DNA from: Diphasiastrum complanatum
Taxonomy: Eukaryota; Streptophyta; Lycopodiopsida; Lycopodiales; Lycopodiaceae
Length of the DNA stretch: 64,000 nucleotides
Assembly: GCA_029204225.1 (NCBI GenBank)
Contig: MU832549.1
Location: 1-64,000, forward strand
Reading direction: 5' to 3'
The notes beneath the pieces were generated by a model that had not been told where the DNA came from, made no database searches, and saw nothing but the letters and a program-made list of their open reading frames with translations. This document shows positions 25,264-38,410 of this stretch, piece after piece (position 1 is the first letter of the stretch; the number at the start of each line of letters is the position of its first letter). Made by a program: the position numbers and the translations under genes.

Positions 25264-25895
25264 TGTTGGAGGATGCAAGCTACACACAATGGGCTGCGTC
25301 CATAAAGGCACCAAAAAGAGTGCATTCATCCCATAATAAAATAAAGACTATAACAGCATCCACATATAAGCTCATTGTAGAAAATGTACCCTTGTCCCCT
25401 GGTACCAGCCCTTTTGGGATCAAAGAGGAATGATGGTAGGTGGCTAGGCGGTGGGGATGGGATCCCGCACGCGGCCCACAGGCGCGCACGTGATGACGCG
25501 CCACATCGTCTACTGGACTGCTCTTCACTGCCGACAAAACTCTGAGTTGGTATCAGAGCCATGGTTTTGGTCGAGCATGTGGGGGTTTCCTTCGCCCTGT
25601 GCTCGCTTGAGTGGGGGTGTTGGAGAATGCAAGCTACACACAATGGGCTGCATTCGTAAAGGCACCAAAAAGAGTGCATTTGTCTCATAAGCAAATGGAG
25701 ACTATAACACCATCCACGTATAAGCTCATTGTAGAAAATGTACCCTTGTCCCCTGATACCAGCCCTTTTGGGGTCAAAGAGAAATGATGGCGGGTGGCTA
25801 GGCGGTTGGGATGGGAATCCACATGCGGCCCGCAGGCGCGTGACGACGCGTCGTCGTCTACTCGACCGCTGTCTACTGCCGACAAAACTCTGAGT
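25264..25895 (+). mobile_element. TRIM-like mini LTR retrotransposon (two LTRs, 70-bp interior)
   Basis: Two direct repeats, 25264-25547 (284 bp) and 25618-25895 (278 bp), about 85-90% identical and both starting TGTTGGAG, flank only 70 bp. The interior begins with TGGTATCAGAGCC (25548-25560), the primer-binding site for initiator tRNA-Met, and ends with GAGTGGGGG (25609-25617), a polypurine tract abutting the second repeat. That is the minimal layout of an LTR element with all genes lost. The 3' ends read CTCTGAGT rather than CA, and no target-site duplication was seen, so it may be an internally deleted copy with an altered end. The gypsy relic that follows starts about 90 bp downstream, on the opposite strand. 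Confidence 0.75.
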
Positions 25896-25984
25896 TGGTG
25901 ATTTTAGCTTGTGAGCCATTACCTGGTGAAATACATGAGATTTCTGCGCAGGCAGCAACCGACTCAACCGAAGTCATTGACTCA

Positions 25985-28199
25985 GCCATGCTCAACAAGT
26001 CCACAAACGATGACAGTCATGATCCGTCGTGTTTCACAGAGTTGCTCCAGATGGAATAACCTATTTGCTAGATTCTGAGGAGTATCGAGCTCAAGGTTAT
26101 AGGCTACTTGAAGGGAGGGGATATGGAATTCCACAGGCATAACGGCTTCTTGGCCATATGTGAGCTGGAAAGGGGTTAAGCCTGTAGCTCGCTTTGGGGT
26201 GGTGCGATAAGCCTAGAGAGCAGCATGGAGTTTGAGTTCCCAATTAGATTGGCTGGATTCGACAGTTTTGGTGAGAATTCCACATAGGATTTTATTGGTG
26301 GATTCTGCCTGGCCATTGCAGCATGGATAGTATGGGGAACTTTTGCAATGTACCACAAAAAATTTGGAAAGAAGTTATGCTATGACAGAGTTAAGGAAAT
26401 GTGTACCCCTATCACTGATAAGCTCTAGAGGACATCCGAACTGAATTATAACCTGTTCATAGAGAAATTTGGCGGTAGAACGACCGTCAACATTGCGAAC
26501 AGCTCTTGCTTCGGCCCATTTGGTGCAGTAGTCCGTAGCTACTATGATGTAACAAGATTGTGTGTGTCAAGCAGCAGGACTAATAGGTCCGACATAATCA
26601 ATTTTCCATTTCTGGAAAGCTTGATCAGTGGTTACGGGGTGTAAAGGCATGTAATCTGTTTTTTGAAAGTGTTTTGTGCATTGGCAGACATCACAAGCTT
26701 TAGTGTAATTGTGTGTATCCTTGAAGAGTGTTGGCCACCAAAAACCGGCTAAGAGGATTTTCTTAGCAGTTGTTTCAGAAGAGAAATGGCCGGCACCAAT
26801 ACCTTCATGAGTGAGGGAAATTACAGAGGGTATTTCTCCTTCAGTAAGACATCGTCGGATAATTCCATCTATCCCTTGCTTGTAGAGTTGTCCTGCAATT
26901 AACATATAAGGTTTAGTTTTGAGAACCAACGCACGTTCAGGTTTAGAGAAGGAAGGATCCATCTGCCCTGAAGTTAAATATTCGATAATTTCCTTAGCCC
27001 ATACAGGTGTAGAGTCAACTTGGAAAAGGATTGATGGTCTACTAAAAAATGTTGAACTCCCTTATGAACCACGATCCTAAACTCAAATTCTCTCAATAAT
27101 AGGATCCATCTAGTAATACGGTCGGTGGTGCAGGTCTTGTTGATGAGATACAACAGTGCTTGATGATCAGTGAAGAACGCAAAGACTTTTCCTAGAAGAT
27201 AATGGCGAAACTTTTGAACCGCATATACCATTGCCAAGGCTTCGCGTTCGGTAGTGGTATAATTGACTTCGACAGGTATCAATTGTCGACTAAGAAAACG
27301 AATTGGGTAGTCCTTTTTGAATTCTCTGGTTGGTTGAGCACTGCTCCAATGGCATACTTGGATGCATCGGTATGCACATGGAATTCTTTAGAATAATCAG
27401 GAGCACGGAGGATGGGTGCATTGGTAAGGGCTTCTTTGAGTTGATTAAAGACGACGCGTTGTTCATCCGTCCATTTGGGAACTACAACTACTTTGTAGAT
27501 TAAGCGTGCTTTGTTAGCGAAATTGAAAATAAAGCACCGATAGTAGTTGGCGTGGCCAAGGAAGGAGTAAACTTCACGTATCGTACGCGGTTCCGGTAGG
27601 TTTTGAATGATGAGGATCTTTTCAGGGTCAGTGGCAATGCCATTTTGTGAGATAATATGTCCTAACACAATACCATGGGTTACCCAAATCTGGCATTTTT
27701 CAGGATTAAGAGAGATACTGAAGTGTTGACATTGGATAAAAAAAAAATTGAGCACAAACAGATGACGTATTTCTGCGGAATGTGCTCCTAAATCGTCCAA
27801 GTAAACTTCTAAGGTATCGCCCATCTGTTGAGAAAAGGCCGCTTGCATAACACGTTTGAAGGTGCTAGGAGCATTGCCGAGACCAAAAGGCATGACTTTC
27901 CAGCAGAAGGTTCCCCATTATGTGGCAAAGGCGGTTTTGTGTTGATCCTCTTCAACGATTTGGATCATATTATATCCGCTAAAGCCATCTAAGAAGGAGT
28001 AAGCCTCATCTCCTGCTAGATTTTCTAAGATGGATTCTCCGAAAGGTAATGGAAAATGATCACGATCAGTGACGGCGTTAAGTTTCTTGAAATCGACACA
28101 GATCCGAAGTTTTCCATTTTTCTTGGGGACGATGACAATTGGGGAGACCCACTCAGTATACTCAATTTCATAGATAAATCCCGCATCTAAGAGGCATCA
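25985..28199 (-). pseudogene. Ty3/gypsy pol relic (RT, RNase H, integrase), 5' truncated
   Basis: Reading the minus strand from 28199: the RT region opens with GFIYEIEYTEWVSP and LRICVDFKKLN, continues with MPFGLGNAPSTF (27893 downward) and the catalytic YLDD near 27800; RNase H has TDASKYAIGAVL and then NYTTTEREALAMVYAV (27282 downward); the integrase has an HHCC finger (HEGIGAGH and CDVC, about 26780-26670), core VATDYCTKW, SDRG and AESTNK (26540-26290), then [11 protein letters not shown]. It is dead: an in-frame TAA at 27918-27920, frameshifts near 27290 and 26970, and several stops in the integrase. Gag and protease are missing beyond a sharp break at about 28199, and no LTR is seen. Confidence 0.9.
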
Positions 28200-29019
28200 C
28201 TGTGTTATTGTACTGTGGGTCCTATCAGTTGGCCTCGCCACGAGGCAAGTCGACGGAACACGCGTCCCGCCAACGGCAACCTGGGTCATGCATGGGTTGC
28301 TTGAGTGAACAACTATATGTATTGTGTAATTTCATTTGCTGTGGGAGCTATATGCCGAATGGAAATCTGATTATCATGTTCACTATGAGAATGTTGTTTG
28401 TTGCATCAAAGAAAAAAGAGCTCATAAAGACCATGCGAAGTTTGTTACTTATTTAGTAACCCACTTACGCTTCAATTCAGCCATCGAACATCCTAAAGCT
28501 TGCTCTGTGTTTTTGTGAATCAATACTCTGAAATTTGCATATGGATACCCATGCAGTTCAGCTCAGTAGTCAGTCGTTCTTTTGAATGAGCGCTTTCTGT
28601 TGTTGAGGACAGATTGTCGGGCTACATTTGGATTGTGTTGAGACATTTGTATGTTTCTCTGGCTTGCTTTATTTGATGCAACATACCTCGCTTTTCTGAC
28701 AAACTTTATTAGGTGCACAAACTGATAGATCGGTCTGGCTGATAAGTCGAATACACTAATCAATAATGCAACATGTTCAATATGAGATTAGTCGGCATCA
28801 ATATCTTTTGCTTTTGTATGTTTGAAACCACATCTTAATTGGTGATACTGGTCGCCGATACTTTTAAATGTCTGTTGACAAACAACTTTTAATCCAAGAA
28901 CAATAAATGAGTTAAGAACATCTAAAATCACAATAATAAGTAGTCTCTTTTGGAAAACGACAATCTTTTATACTACATATCCTTACAATTAAGATAAGTA
29001 TAACACGACAAAAAGGATC
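28200..29019. other. Intergenic between two retroelement relics
   Basis: A plus-strand frame at 28336-28518 has protein-like character (KRAHKDHAKFVTYLVTHLRF) but no family I recognise. The abrupt change at 28200 suggests a deletion or insertion boundary. No other signal. Confidence 0.35.
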
Positions 29020-30470
29020 AAGCATTGCTCGCCAAGAACAAGCAAAAAGGTTGGAAGATGATTCTAAAGAAGGCCAAGGATGATGAGGATGAGGGAGAGT
29101 CATCATCAAAGCCGAAAAAGAAGAAGAAGGGCAAATGTTATCATTCACTCCATATGTGAAGGATGTGTTATGGGGAAGCATCATAGGGAGACATTCAAGA
29201 AAGGTGGAGCTACAAGAGCCAAGAAACCACTTGAACTCATTCACAGTGACTTGTGCGGCCCAATGAAGACCATGTCGATGGGGGGGAGCCTATTATTTAT
29301 GACCTTCATAGTTGATTACTCCAGGAGGACATGGATTTATTTCTTGAAGAATAAATTCGACGCTTTTGCTCACTTCAAGGAATTCAAGGCTTTAGTGGAG
29401 AACTAACTGGATGCACAAATCAAAGTGCTAATATCAGATAGAGGGAACGAGCTCAAATCAGATGATTTTGAAGACTTTTGCAAGGAACATGGCATCAAAA
29501 GACAATTCACTCAATCACACATGCCACATAGTAATGTTGTAGCAAAAAGGAAGAATAGAACCATCATGGAGAGTGCACGCTCCATGATAAAGCAAATGGG
29601 CTTACAAAAATTCATTCTGGTCAAAAGCATGCAATGCGACAACGTTCTTGCAAATCAGAAGTCCCACAGTTGCGGTTCCAAATGTGACTCCCGAAGAAGC
29701 TCTTATGGGAATGAAGCCTTAAATCAACAAGTTTCGAGTCTTTAGGTTTAAGGCTTATGTACACGTGTCAAAGGAGGAGCGAAGCAAGCTTGATGCCAAA
29801 GCAATCAAGTGCATCTTTGCCAGCTATGATGAGAGGACAAAGGCGTACAAGTGTTTTGATCATGTGATGAACAAGATTCACATTAGTAAATATGTCATCT
29901 TTGATGAGTTTCATAGGGTTGAGGACAAAGACCATGTAGGTGATGATAGCATCAAGAGACTTCCTCAATCATGGAAGAAGAAGACGAAGAAGAAGCTCCA
30001 CAGTTTGATGCACATGAAGACGAGGCTCGAGATTGGGCTAGCAGTGTAGATGATAGAAAGTCAACTATAGGGTATGCTTTCAACTTTGGAAATGGCTATT
30101 TTTCATGGTCTAGTAAGAAGCATTACACCATTTCGCTTTCATCGACAAAAGTTGAATATAAAGCGCTAAGTTCTACTACTCGAGAAGTTGTTTGGCTGCG
30201 TAGATTGCTAGATTAAACTATTAGCTTCTGTGATAGCCAAAGCAGGATATAGTTGGCTAAAAATCCAGTCTCTCATGCAAGAACCAAACACATTGAAGTA
30301 AAGTATCACTTTGTGCGTGAAAAGCTATAATTTGAAGATATTAGTATTACAAATTGTTCTACAGTGTTGCAACTTGCTGATGTATTTACAAAAGCTCTAA
30401 GTTAAGACAAATTTGACACTTTTAGATCTAGTGAGGCGTTGATTATTGAGGGAGAGAGTTAAATTAGCAT
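29020..30470 (+). pseudogene. Ty1/copia relic with gag and RT deleted internally
   Basis: In order: the end of gag with a Lys-rich stretch and a broken zinc knuckle start (KGKCYHS, about 29130); the GAG-pre-integrase finger remnant CEGCVMGKHHRETF (29155-29200); integrase core ELIHSDLCGPM, then FIVDYSRRTW, SDRGNEL and VAKRKNR (the usual AERxNR Glu is Lys); the integrase C-terminus with KCIFASYDERTKAYKCF and KYVIFDE (to about 29970); then a jump into RNase H with DDRKSTIGYAF, SLSSTKVEYKAL and ARTKHIEVKYHFVRE, ending in ADVFTKALS near 30400. The whole reverse transcriptase is missing between about 29970 and 30020. Stops occur at 29404 and in the RNase H tail. A purine-rich tract near 30447-30460 may be the PPT. 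Confidence 0.9.
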
Positions 30471-33345
30471 CATCGTGTAAGTTTTTTTATAGCTACTTTC
30501 TAAGTTTGACGGTAACACGTTGTGCTTAACTCTAGAACTATCGAGCCGATTCTTTTACAAGCCCATGTTGAGGTCTTAAGCAACTTTTCTTTGTACAATG
30601 GATGGTTGATATAGTTGTGGGAGAGCAATTATGTCTTGTCTTGTCTTGAAGCACTTGATGGTGTGTTGTGGTGATTAAATTGATCGTTTTTATAGCATAT
30701 TGTCAACTCTATGGCAAGTGGCAATGGGGATGTGTGAGGTGACAATGGGATATGCGAAAAGGAAATGTGAATTGCGGTCAAAAGGCCAACACACAATGGC
30801 TCCTACCTGAAATAGTAAGGGTTGACCTCAAAGTGGTTAGAGATATCCTCAAGGACAATACCTATAAATTTGGTGTAATGTGTGTAACCTATAACTAGGC
30901 ATGGTTTAAAACATTTTGGTACTAATCTCATCCCAAACCATCTTAGACTATTAAAACAAAAACATCATTATGAGAATTCAAGGATCTATTAAGAACATAT
31001 ATTAGATGAGTTATTTCATAGATGGGCAAGTTAGGGACATGCCCTATGTAACTAATCCTCAATGATATTGCCCTATGATAAGTAGGTGGGCATCCTTTGA
31101 AATAGTATTCCTAGACACCACAACCAAAAGTCCTACAAATAGGAAATCTAGCAGAAGAAGTAGGTAATGAAGGATAAAGAGTGGGAGTCATTGTCTATCT
31201 TTACATCAATAACACATTGGCACCATTAGCATCTTGAATCATCCAATTCCAATGCTCAATCAAGGTGATGTCATTCGGCCCAAGATTCATGTGATAGACC
31301 TCTTGCGATTTGCATACTATAACTAGAAAGTGGAGATAGATTCAAGTTTAGGATACGACAATATGTTGATGGAGTTAGCTAGAGGTCTCAAAGTTCATGA
31401 TTGATCTAGCATGGAGCCTCAAAAATGCCACCTCCATCACTTATAAATTATGGAACCCATGAACCCGAGATCCATCACCAAAGTATTTACACAAGGATCT
31501 ATCCCTAATCAGAGCTTGTATGGAAGTAGATCCATATGAAGAGTATCAAGAAATTGTTTTTGGAAATGATAAGTCAAACCCCATCAATGTAAGAAAGTCA
31601 GGGGCAATAACAGTTCTCAAATATATACCCACCACATTATAGTAGTGTTGTGGGCCATGTCCAGTTAGGAGCATGACTTAGCTAGATCGAGTACCACGGG
31701 ACCCTGCTATTCTTGTACAACACAACAACCAACAAAGGGCAACATCGATTAGTTTTAGATCTTCACAATCGCACCTTCTGTGCGGTAGTTCTAGTGAGGA
31801 CGAGTGACTTTGTTACATGTGGCAAATTGTAAACTGTGTAGTCGATATCTCCCTTTTCATAATGGAGCAATGTCAATAAGTGCCATTCAGCACATGTGCA
31901 CACCTCCATTGTGTTTTTAAAAAAGAAGTACGCAGGGAGAAATAATTTATGATTCTAGAAATAACAAGCCATGTCCCATGATTGCAACCTACTATTACTA
32001 TAAATGTATTATCATGTTGTTTCCATTTACGAAAGAGATGAATTATATGAGCCTAGTTTCTTCTATCCACAAAATAGCATGTACCACCTTAAGAAAAGGG
32101 AACCAACGTCTTTTGCACTGACAATGGCTACCCCCTTTCATCCAAGCTTGGGGATGTCATAGTGTGGTGGAGAGATGTTGGTTTCACCATATGACACTCT
32201 TGGATGTTTGCATCATTGTGACTACCTATGCAAAATATGTTGCTCTTGAAAACAATATTTGTATTTGAAAGGTAGAAACCTCCAAAGGTTAATTGGGAAC
32301 ACAAACACTCGAAACTAACCAAATTGATGAATGGCCAAGAGCAAGTCCTTGTGATCTTGATCTTCTATTGTTTTTTTCAAAATTCCAAGGTGAATCCCCA
32401 CAAAGTTCTCACCAAATTGTGACAAGAAACTAGGGTTTTGTTGAGAATCCTCTTTAGAGGGCCTATCGAGGCCCATGGTACAAAAAACACCTATATGTTT
32501 GTTGCATTCAACATTTTTTCTCCGTTGACATTCATTATGTGGCATGAAAGGTGATAATTCACTACCAAGCTTCTAAATGTTTGTGGTGGATGGGTCCCCA
32601 TGGGAGTTTGGGATCACGGGGACAAATGAGATTCTTAGAGGTGTCTTGGATAACGACACCATCCAACAACACTCCATCCACATCACACAAACGCGGCAGC
32701 AACCATCCTCCACGCCATATCTATTCATTCCAAGTATCTAGCTTTTGGAGCTTACGAATATGCGAATGTAAATCCTAGCTTCCCTAGAAATTAACCTTTC
32801 AGTGGACCCATATCGTTTTTTTAACTATTAATTTATGGTTTTCTGTTTGCAGCTAACTACGTGTGAAAGGGAAACGTGGGCGTGAATTTTGCAAGGATAA
32901 GCTTCAGCCTACGCAATCAGCTGCCCATCCATCGCTTCGATGCATACACATCAACTGCTTTTCTCTTCTTCTTATCATATATCCATTCTGTGTCACTCTG
33001 TACTCCAAATCGCTTCGGGTCAGCCAGCGTTGTCAGTCCTGATTTGTTTGATTTGTATCGATTTCCGAAGTTTGTTGCTATTGCAGATTCTGGTTGCCTC
33101 ATGCTAAGAGCGAAAGATTGCAGGTCATTTATGGTTGCTGTGTGATTATGATCTTCCCTGCAAGTGGTTAATTCATGATATCACGACCTGCTTCATGAAG
33201 CTTTTGATTTTTCGGTTTGGCTATCAGATCTTCAAAAATTTGTATTGACAAATTTGGTTCTATTCTTGGTTCCCATCCGTTCAGACCTTATAAACATTTC
33301 ATAGATTGACTTGACATCCCGAATTTTTATCTTTCGTTAAGCAGG
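30471..33345. other. Intergenic upstream of the plus-strand J8 gene
   Basis: No domain-bearing frame was found. 30900-32550 is moderately AT-rich, with only short frames in all registers. 32860-33345 probably contains promoter and 5' UTR (possibly with an intron) of the J8 gene, from its position and its partial match to the region upstream of the second J8 copy. Confidence 0.35.
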
Positions 33346-33500
33346 TCTTGAAGAAGTTTGTGCGTCAGATTCGGAAGATCGACCGTTTAGTTCCTCGATT
33401 TAGAAATTTGTTCACCAGATTCAAAAGATTAATCGTAGTTCTTCATTTCAGAACTTTTGTGCATCGGATTCAGAAGATCGATCGTTTACTTATTTTTATA
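33346..33500 (+). repeat. Three tandem imperfect ~50-bp units in the J8 upstream region
   Basis: Units share the pattern TTTGTGC.TC.GATTC.GAAGATCGA.CGTTTA. They lie 90-240 bp before the J8 start codon. The paralogue upstream region shows only about one unit (near 61010-61045, minus strand), so the array expanded or contracted after duplication. Confidence 0.7.
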
Positions 33501-33588
33501 CTCTTCAGTGAACCTCTCTAATTTATCACCCGAATCTATTTGCTTTCTTGGAGGCACATTTTTGGTGTTCTTGTTTTGACGTTCCCGA

Positions 33589-34357
33589 ATGGCACGAGCA
33601 ATTCCTATGCAGATACCGGGACTTAAAGAAAATTGGCGCAAAAGCCCTTTGTATCAAGAGAAATTGTCGCCAAGTAGTTATCCAGCTTCAGATCGTTTCA
33701 AGCAAGGGACTGTGATGGCTAAGGCTTACATTGGGCGTAACGCAGGAGATCACTTTGCTACCCTTGGTGTCAACCCTGGAACTTCAAAGCAGGACATAAA
33801 GAGCGCATATCGCCGGCTGGCCCTTCGGGTACAGATCCACTCACACGTTTTACCTTAATGCATCTGTGATAGAGTTTCGTTTCGCTAGGAGTTGTAAGCA
33901 GTCAGAATCGTGAAACTTCAGTAGGAGGGAAGCTTGGTTTTGTTGACAGATCTAACGAAAATTCTTCGATCGATTTTGCAGTACCATCCTGATGTGTGCA
34001 AAGGGGACCATTGTGCGCCGAAGTTCAAGCAGATTCAAATGGCCTACGAGGTACAGACTTGTAATATATGCTTGTATTTTCGCCGCCCAATCCTCACGCT
34101 TAAAATCCAATATTTAGAGCTTTAATATTAACAGCCAACAATAAAAATCAAATCGACGTTTGCAGGGGGCTATGTTGATCACAGCAGCTTCTCAATGTGG
34201 AAGCGCAATGTATGATTCGTCGGATGAATGCGCTTCGGTTGTTTCTGAAGGTCTAATGGGCGTCAATGATGACTCATGGGAAGATTGGGAGGAGTGGATG
34301 GGCTGGGAAGGCGCTGGAACACGCGATTATACCTCACACATCAACGTTTCCATTTGA
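33589..34357 (+). CDS. J8: Chloroplast-type DnaJ protein, J8-like (copy A)
   Basis: Three exons, 33589-33828, 33982-34050 and 34166-34357, all phase 0 with GT/AG ends, encode 166 aa. The start at 33589 is chosen because the paralogue begins identically (MARA) and sequence conservation extends through it. Residues 1-53 are basic/Ser-rich, fitting a plastid transit peptide; the J-domain is about 54-104 with [14 protein letters not shown] and the HPD triad at 82-84, split by intron 1 just before Tyr81; the C-terminus carries [18 protein letters not shown], the signature of plant dnaJ8. J-domain proteins stimulate Hsp70 ATPase; Arabidopsis J8 acts in the chloroplast in photosynthetic protein homeostasis. 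No Gly/Phe or zinc-finger region, so it is a type III J protein. The window also holds an inverted paralogue at 60132-60890. Confidence 0.93.
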
Positions 34358-36410
34358 TCCCCCTTTGAAGGTGAAGGTGCAGCTAGGAAATTGCAGCAAG
34401 GCAGACGATTGCAAACCATGCCCAGCACATGGTAGATTGACTACACCCGCTTCAACATTCAATCAGCTTCTCTCAATGTATCTACAAGTATTCTGTCCTC
34501 AGACAATGTTGCCATGCCCCGTCCATGTTTTGAGAGAGGACAACGAATAGCTATTGTCTCGTCAATCAATATAGGAATATGAATTGGGAAATGATGTAAT
34601 ATTGTAGTAGGAACTGCTGAATGCTTTCTATATGATCATCAAGTGTAGATGATATGATATGCACACGAAGCCGATCTTGTGATTATCATCGAGAATAGAA
34701 AGCATTATGAAAATTTACTCGTATATATAAATCTATCGCTAATAAAGGCGAATACATATAGCACATTTCACAAAAAGCAAACGTGCAGAACTACATGCAC
34801 ATGTAGCTGCAACAAACAACAACACTTAATCCTTCTTAATTAATCGTTCTGAATACAATTTATTCTATTCATTTTTTCTTTCGCAGCTTCAATTTGTTGT
34901 TCATTTGGACTTAAATGCTTTGTTTTTCAAGACAGAAGTCAATCTTCTGAGTTGCTAACATGCCTTATTTGAATTTGTTTTCCAGTATATTTTTTTATAT
35001 TGTTTTGATGCACGGGAATTCCAAATAAAAACAAGACCTTCGTGTGCACTGTGAACGCCCACAAAGGGCCAGAATGTTCTCCATGAGATACATACTATGG
35101 AGGTAATTTGATTATAATTTGTGCCATTTGCTATGGCTTTTCAAAGGGTTGTACCATGAAAGCCACTTCTTTTTTATTGTGTTGCATTTACAAAACAGCA
35201 AAATAATATCACAAATCATCACCTTGGGTGTTCGGCGCCAAAATGATTTTTTTGAGGTTTACTCTACAAGAGGCCTTTCTACTTAATAGTGCATACAAAC
35301 AATACATCAAGAGATGTCATAATTTTTGGTGTTCACCTCCATCATGATATTTTTAATGCAATATAATCATCAAAAAACATTCTCTCTAGAGCAAGCCTTT
35401 ATACTTATAAGTACAAAAAATTGTTGATGATACTAAATGGAGGAGTTTAATGTCAACAAATAATTTTAGCTTATTTTCTTCAAAATTTAAGATAAGTCAT
35501 ACTAATAAATTTTATTAATTTATATGCATACATATAGAAATAACACTGGGATCAACCAATTTGAAAATTAGATTAGCTTTGCTTATTTTAATTGCCTTAT
35601 TTGAAGTTAAGCAAAAAAAACACTTAGATCTAAATGTCCAAAAGTGTGTAACATCCAAGATATATCTCAAAAGCTCTATACATTAAATGGTTTTCCAAAG
35701 TAATAAAATCCTTGATTTCCAAAGTGTATGAGAATCACCAAAAATTTGACAACCTAAGAACTCTTTATGGTGAGCTAGCATCAAAATGCATGTTTATAGA
35801 TGTTGTGAATCAATACATTGTACATTAGATTGCACTTCAGAATTATATAAAAACAAAACCATGAAATTGGCATCTCTCCTTTTGAACTTGATAGATATCA
35901 ATGGTTCTTCTTTTGTCTTTGAAAAATGAATTATTGCCATTTCAAATTCCAAAACATCAACATTTACCAAAATAATATAATTTTCTTAATATATTGTCAT
36001 GTGTGAACTAGATTCAAAATTTCTATCTTGTTGGGATATTCTATAGGCTTAGTTGATTTGGTGTAGTGACTGCTTGTAATGGTTGAGAATACTCACAACT
36101 ACTCACTCTTACTTTTATTGGCAACATTGCACACTAATTGTACAGATAGAAGGGCTACTGCTCATGGGACTGTCTTGGGATTATCATGAATGATAATGAC
36201 AAGGTTGGCTGGTGCATTTGCATGTGGTTCTCTTTCATGTTGTAATGTACCTAATGTGAAAGTACTGTACTTTAGGACCATAAATGGATCTACAAAAGAT
36301 CCACAAGAGTGATTGGATGCTTGCTTAACACACAAAAAGATTGATCTAGATTGGCATTTTGACAAACAACAAGCATTAACAATCAAAAGCATTGATCAAC
36401 ATTGAAATCC
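34358..36410. other. J8 copy A 3' flank, then AT-rich intergenic DNA
   Basis: 34640-34720 matches the 3' flank of J8 copy B (59700-59775, inverted), including GATATGATATGCA-like and AGAAAGCATTATG strings, so the duplication includes the 3' UTR. From 34800 to 36410 nothing was recognised. Confidence 0.5.
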
Positions 36411-36934
36411 GAGCCCACACGTGTGTACTATAGGCTGTAGTACGGCCTTCAAGCTGAGAAAGAAGTAGAAATTGATTTGATTTCATTTGGATCACAAAAA
36501 CTCAATGTACATAGTGAACTAGCTTGAGATTGCCAATGAGCTCCAAAAATATTCTATCTTCTCACTATGGGAGCTTGGAATACATAGCAAATTCGACTTC
36601 CTTCTTGAAATTAGGTGGATTTCCAGCATGTAATAAGGAAGTTAACTCACTTTTCTTGCCCTAAAATGAAACCCTAGCCTAGATCCTAGAGTCATGCTTG
36701 GTAGGTAGCTAGTTGGTCAAATTTTCACCTTAAACTTAGGTGTAGGTCCTATAAAGTAGGGATGACCACCAAATAGACATGACCAACTCTCTTGACTTGA
36801 CCTAACCTACATTAGGAGTGGGTTGCCACGTGGCATCTTGGCCTTCCAAGTGTGGAACCCAATTATACACAATATTTACAAAGTTCTACATGGCTAGATT
36901 TGCCAAATTAGGCTATTTTTCACACTCCTCCTCA
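36411..36934 (-). mobile_element. LTR-like remnant of a copia element with PPT
   Basis: The segment ends ...TTTTTCACA at 36924, followed by CTCCTCCTCA (36925-36934), which on the minus strand is a polypurine tract feeding an LTR that starts TGTG. This mirrors the junction of the intact copia at 51680/51681 (...TTTTTAACA then CTCCTCCTCAC). An internal CACACGTGTG near 36419 followed by a GTACGGCCT string also echoes that LTR. The left end is uncertain, and no coding remnant follows on the right. Confidence 0.45.
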
Positions 36935-38187
36935 AATCTAGACTTGGAAACAATAATGTATCTATCTACAATTCTAAGACCTGATCTTTACATCAGAAAT
37001 GAATCATATTCAGGTTTAGAAGATGACTAATGAGCCCCTAAAGATGATGAAATGATCTATCACCATATCCAAGATAGAGCTTCTTTGATCTTGATCTCCT
37101 CCAAGATGAATTGAAGAATCTTGATTCTTCCTTGCACCTTTGCACTTGATTTCTTCCATGTTGAGTGAAGATGCATGAACTTGAAACTTGCTCCTCCTTG
37201 ATCTTGATGCTTCTCTTTGAAGGAAATCTGATGTCTCCATGTCTTGTGAAAATCACATTGATCAAGATCACAAAACATGTACTTGCTACTATTACCAAGA
37301 TTTATCATGCTAAAATGACTAGTCCACAACCCATCAAAAGTAAGCATGATTTTCCTAATCTTGTAATTACAAGTGATCTTGAACTTCATGAGGCTACATA
37401 CTTGCTTATGGATATAAGTGTCCTTCAAGGATGTTTATAAGAAGCTTACAATTTTCCTCTCCAAAAGAAAAAAACACATTTTACACTTTGCACATTTTAC
37501 ACTTTACACATTTTACATTTTATTTTGGTTCGAGCATGTAGAACTGGATTTTTGGCAAGGTGAATGCAGCTTTGGTTGTAATAGTAGTCGCATCCACCCA
37601 TGGTTGACCTAAAGGAGAAAGTCCTCCAAGTCCAAGGTAGAGCCTCCAAATATCCTCCAAGCAACCTGCAAGCTCCAAGATGCTTCTCCAACTCCAAGCT
37701 AAGTCCACCTGCAAGTAAGGACTCTCCTCCACCTGTGTCCCTACTCTTAAACACAAAGGAAGATAACAAGCTGGCCTCAAGTATTTACCACCCAACCATA
37801 GCTAGATCCAAGCTCCAAGCAAGACCTATCTAGCACCCCCTTGCTAACCATAAACAGATCACAAGCATATCACAACAAACCATAGTTTACTCAAGATCCA
37901 AACCCTACTTATGCCATAAGCAAGATCTAAACCCTTAGCATACTACACACAAGAATTACTCTACACACTAGTAGCCACACTAGAGCATAAGCAAGGTAAG
38001 CAAAAGAGATCTCTCTCCCTCCCAATGGGCGCACTACTCCTCTTATATAGATGGCATTTAGTTCTCTCCAATACACTATGGAGTTCCATGCACATCAATG
38101 AGAAAGAGAGAGGCCTAGAGGAGTTCAAGAGCCTTCATAGGCTTATGGAAGGTCATCAGACATCTTCCATAACTTATGAGATTGAAC
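36935..38187. other. Intergenic, degenerate repeats
   Basis: 37470-37520 has tandem ACACTTT/ACACATTTTAC motifs. 37600-37850 is rich in CTCCAAG repeats that create false ORFs on both strands. No gene recognised. Confidence 0.4.
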
Positions 38188-38406
<219 letters not shown>

Positions 38407-38410
38407 AAAT

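Noticed and set aside
37497-37833. Overlapping 77-91 codon ORFs on both strands
   Set aside because: Created by CTCCAAG-type repeats; no domain and mutual overlap.
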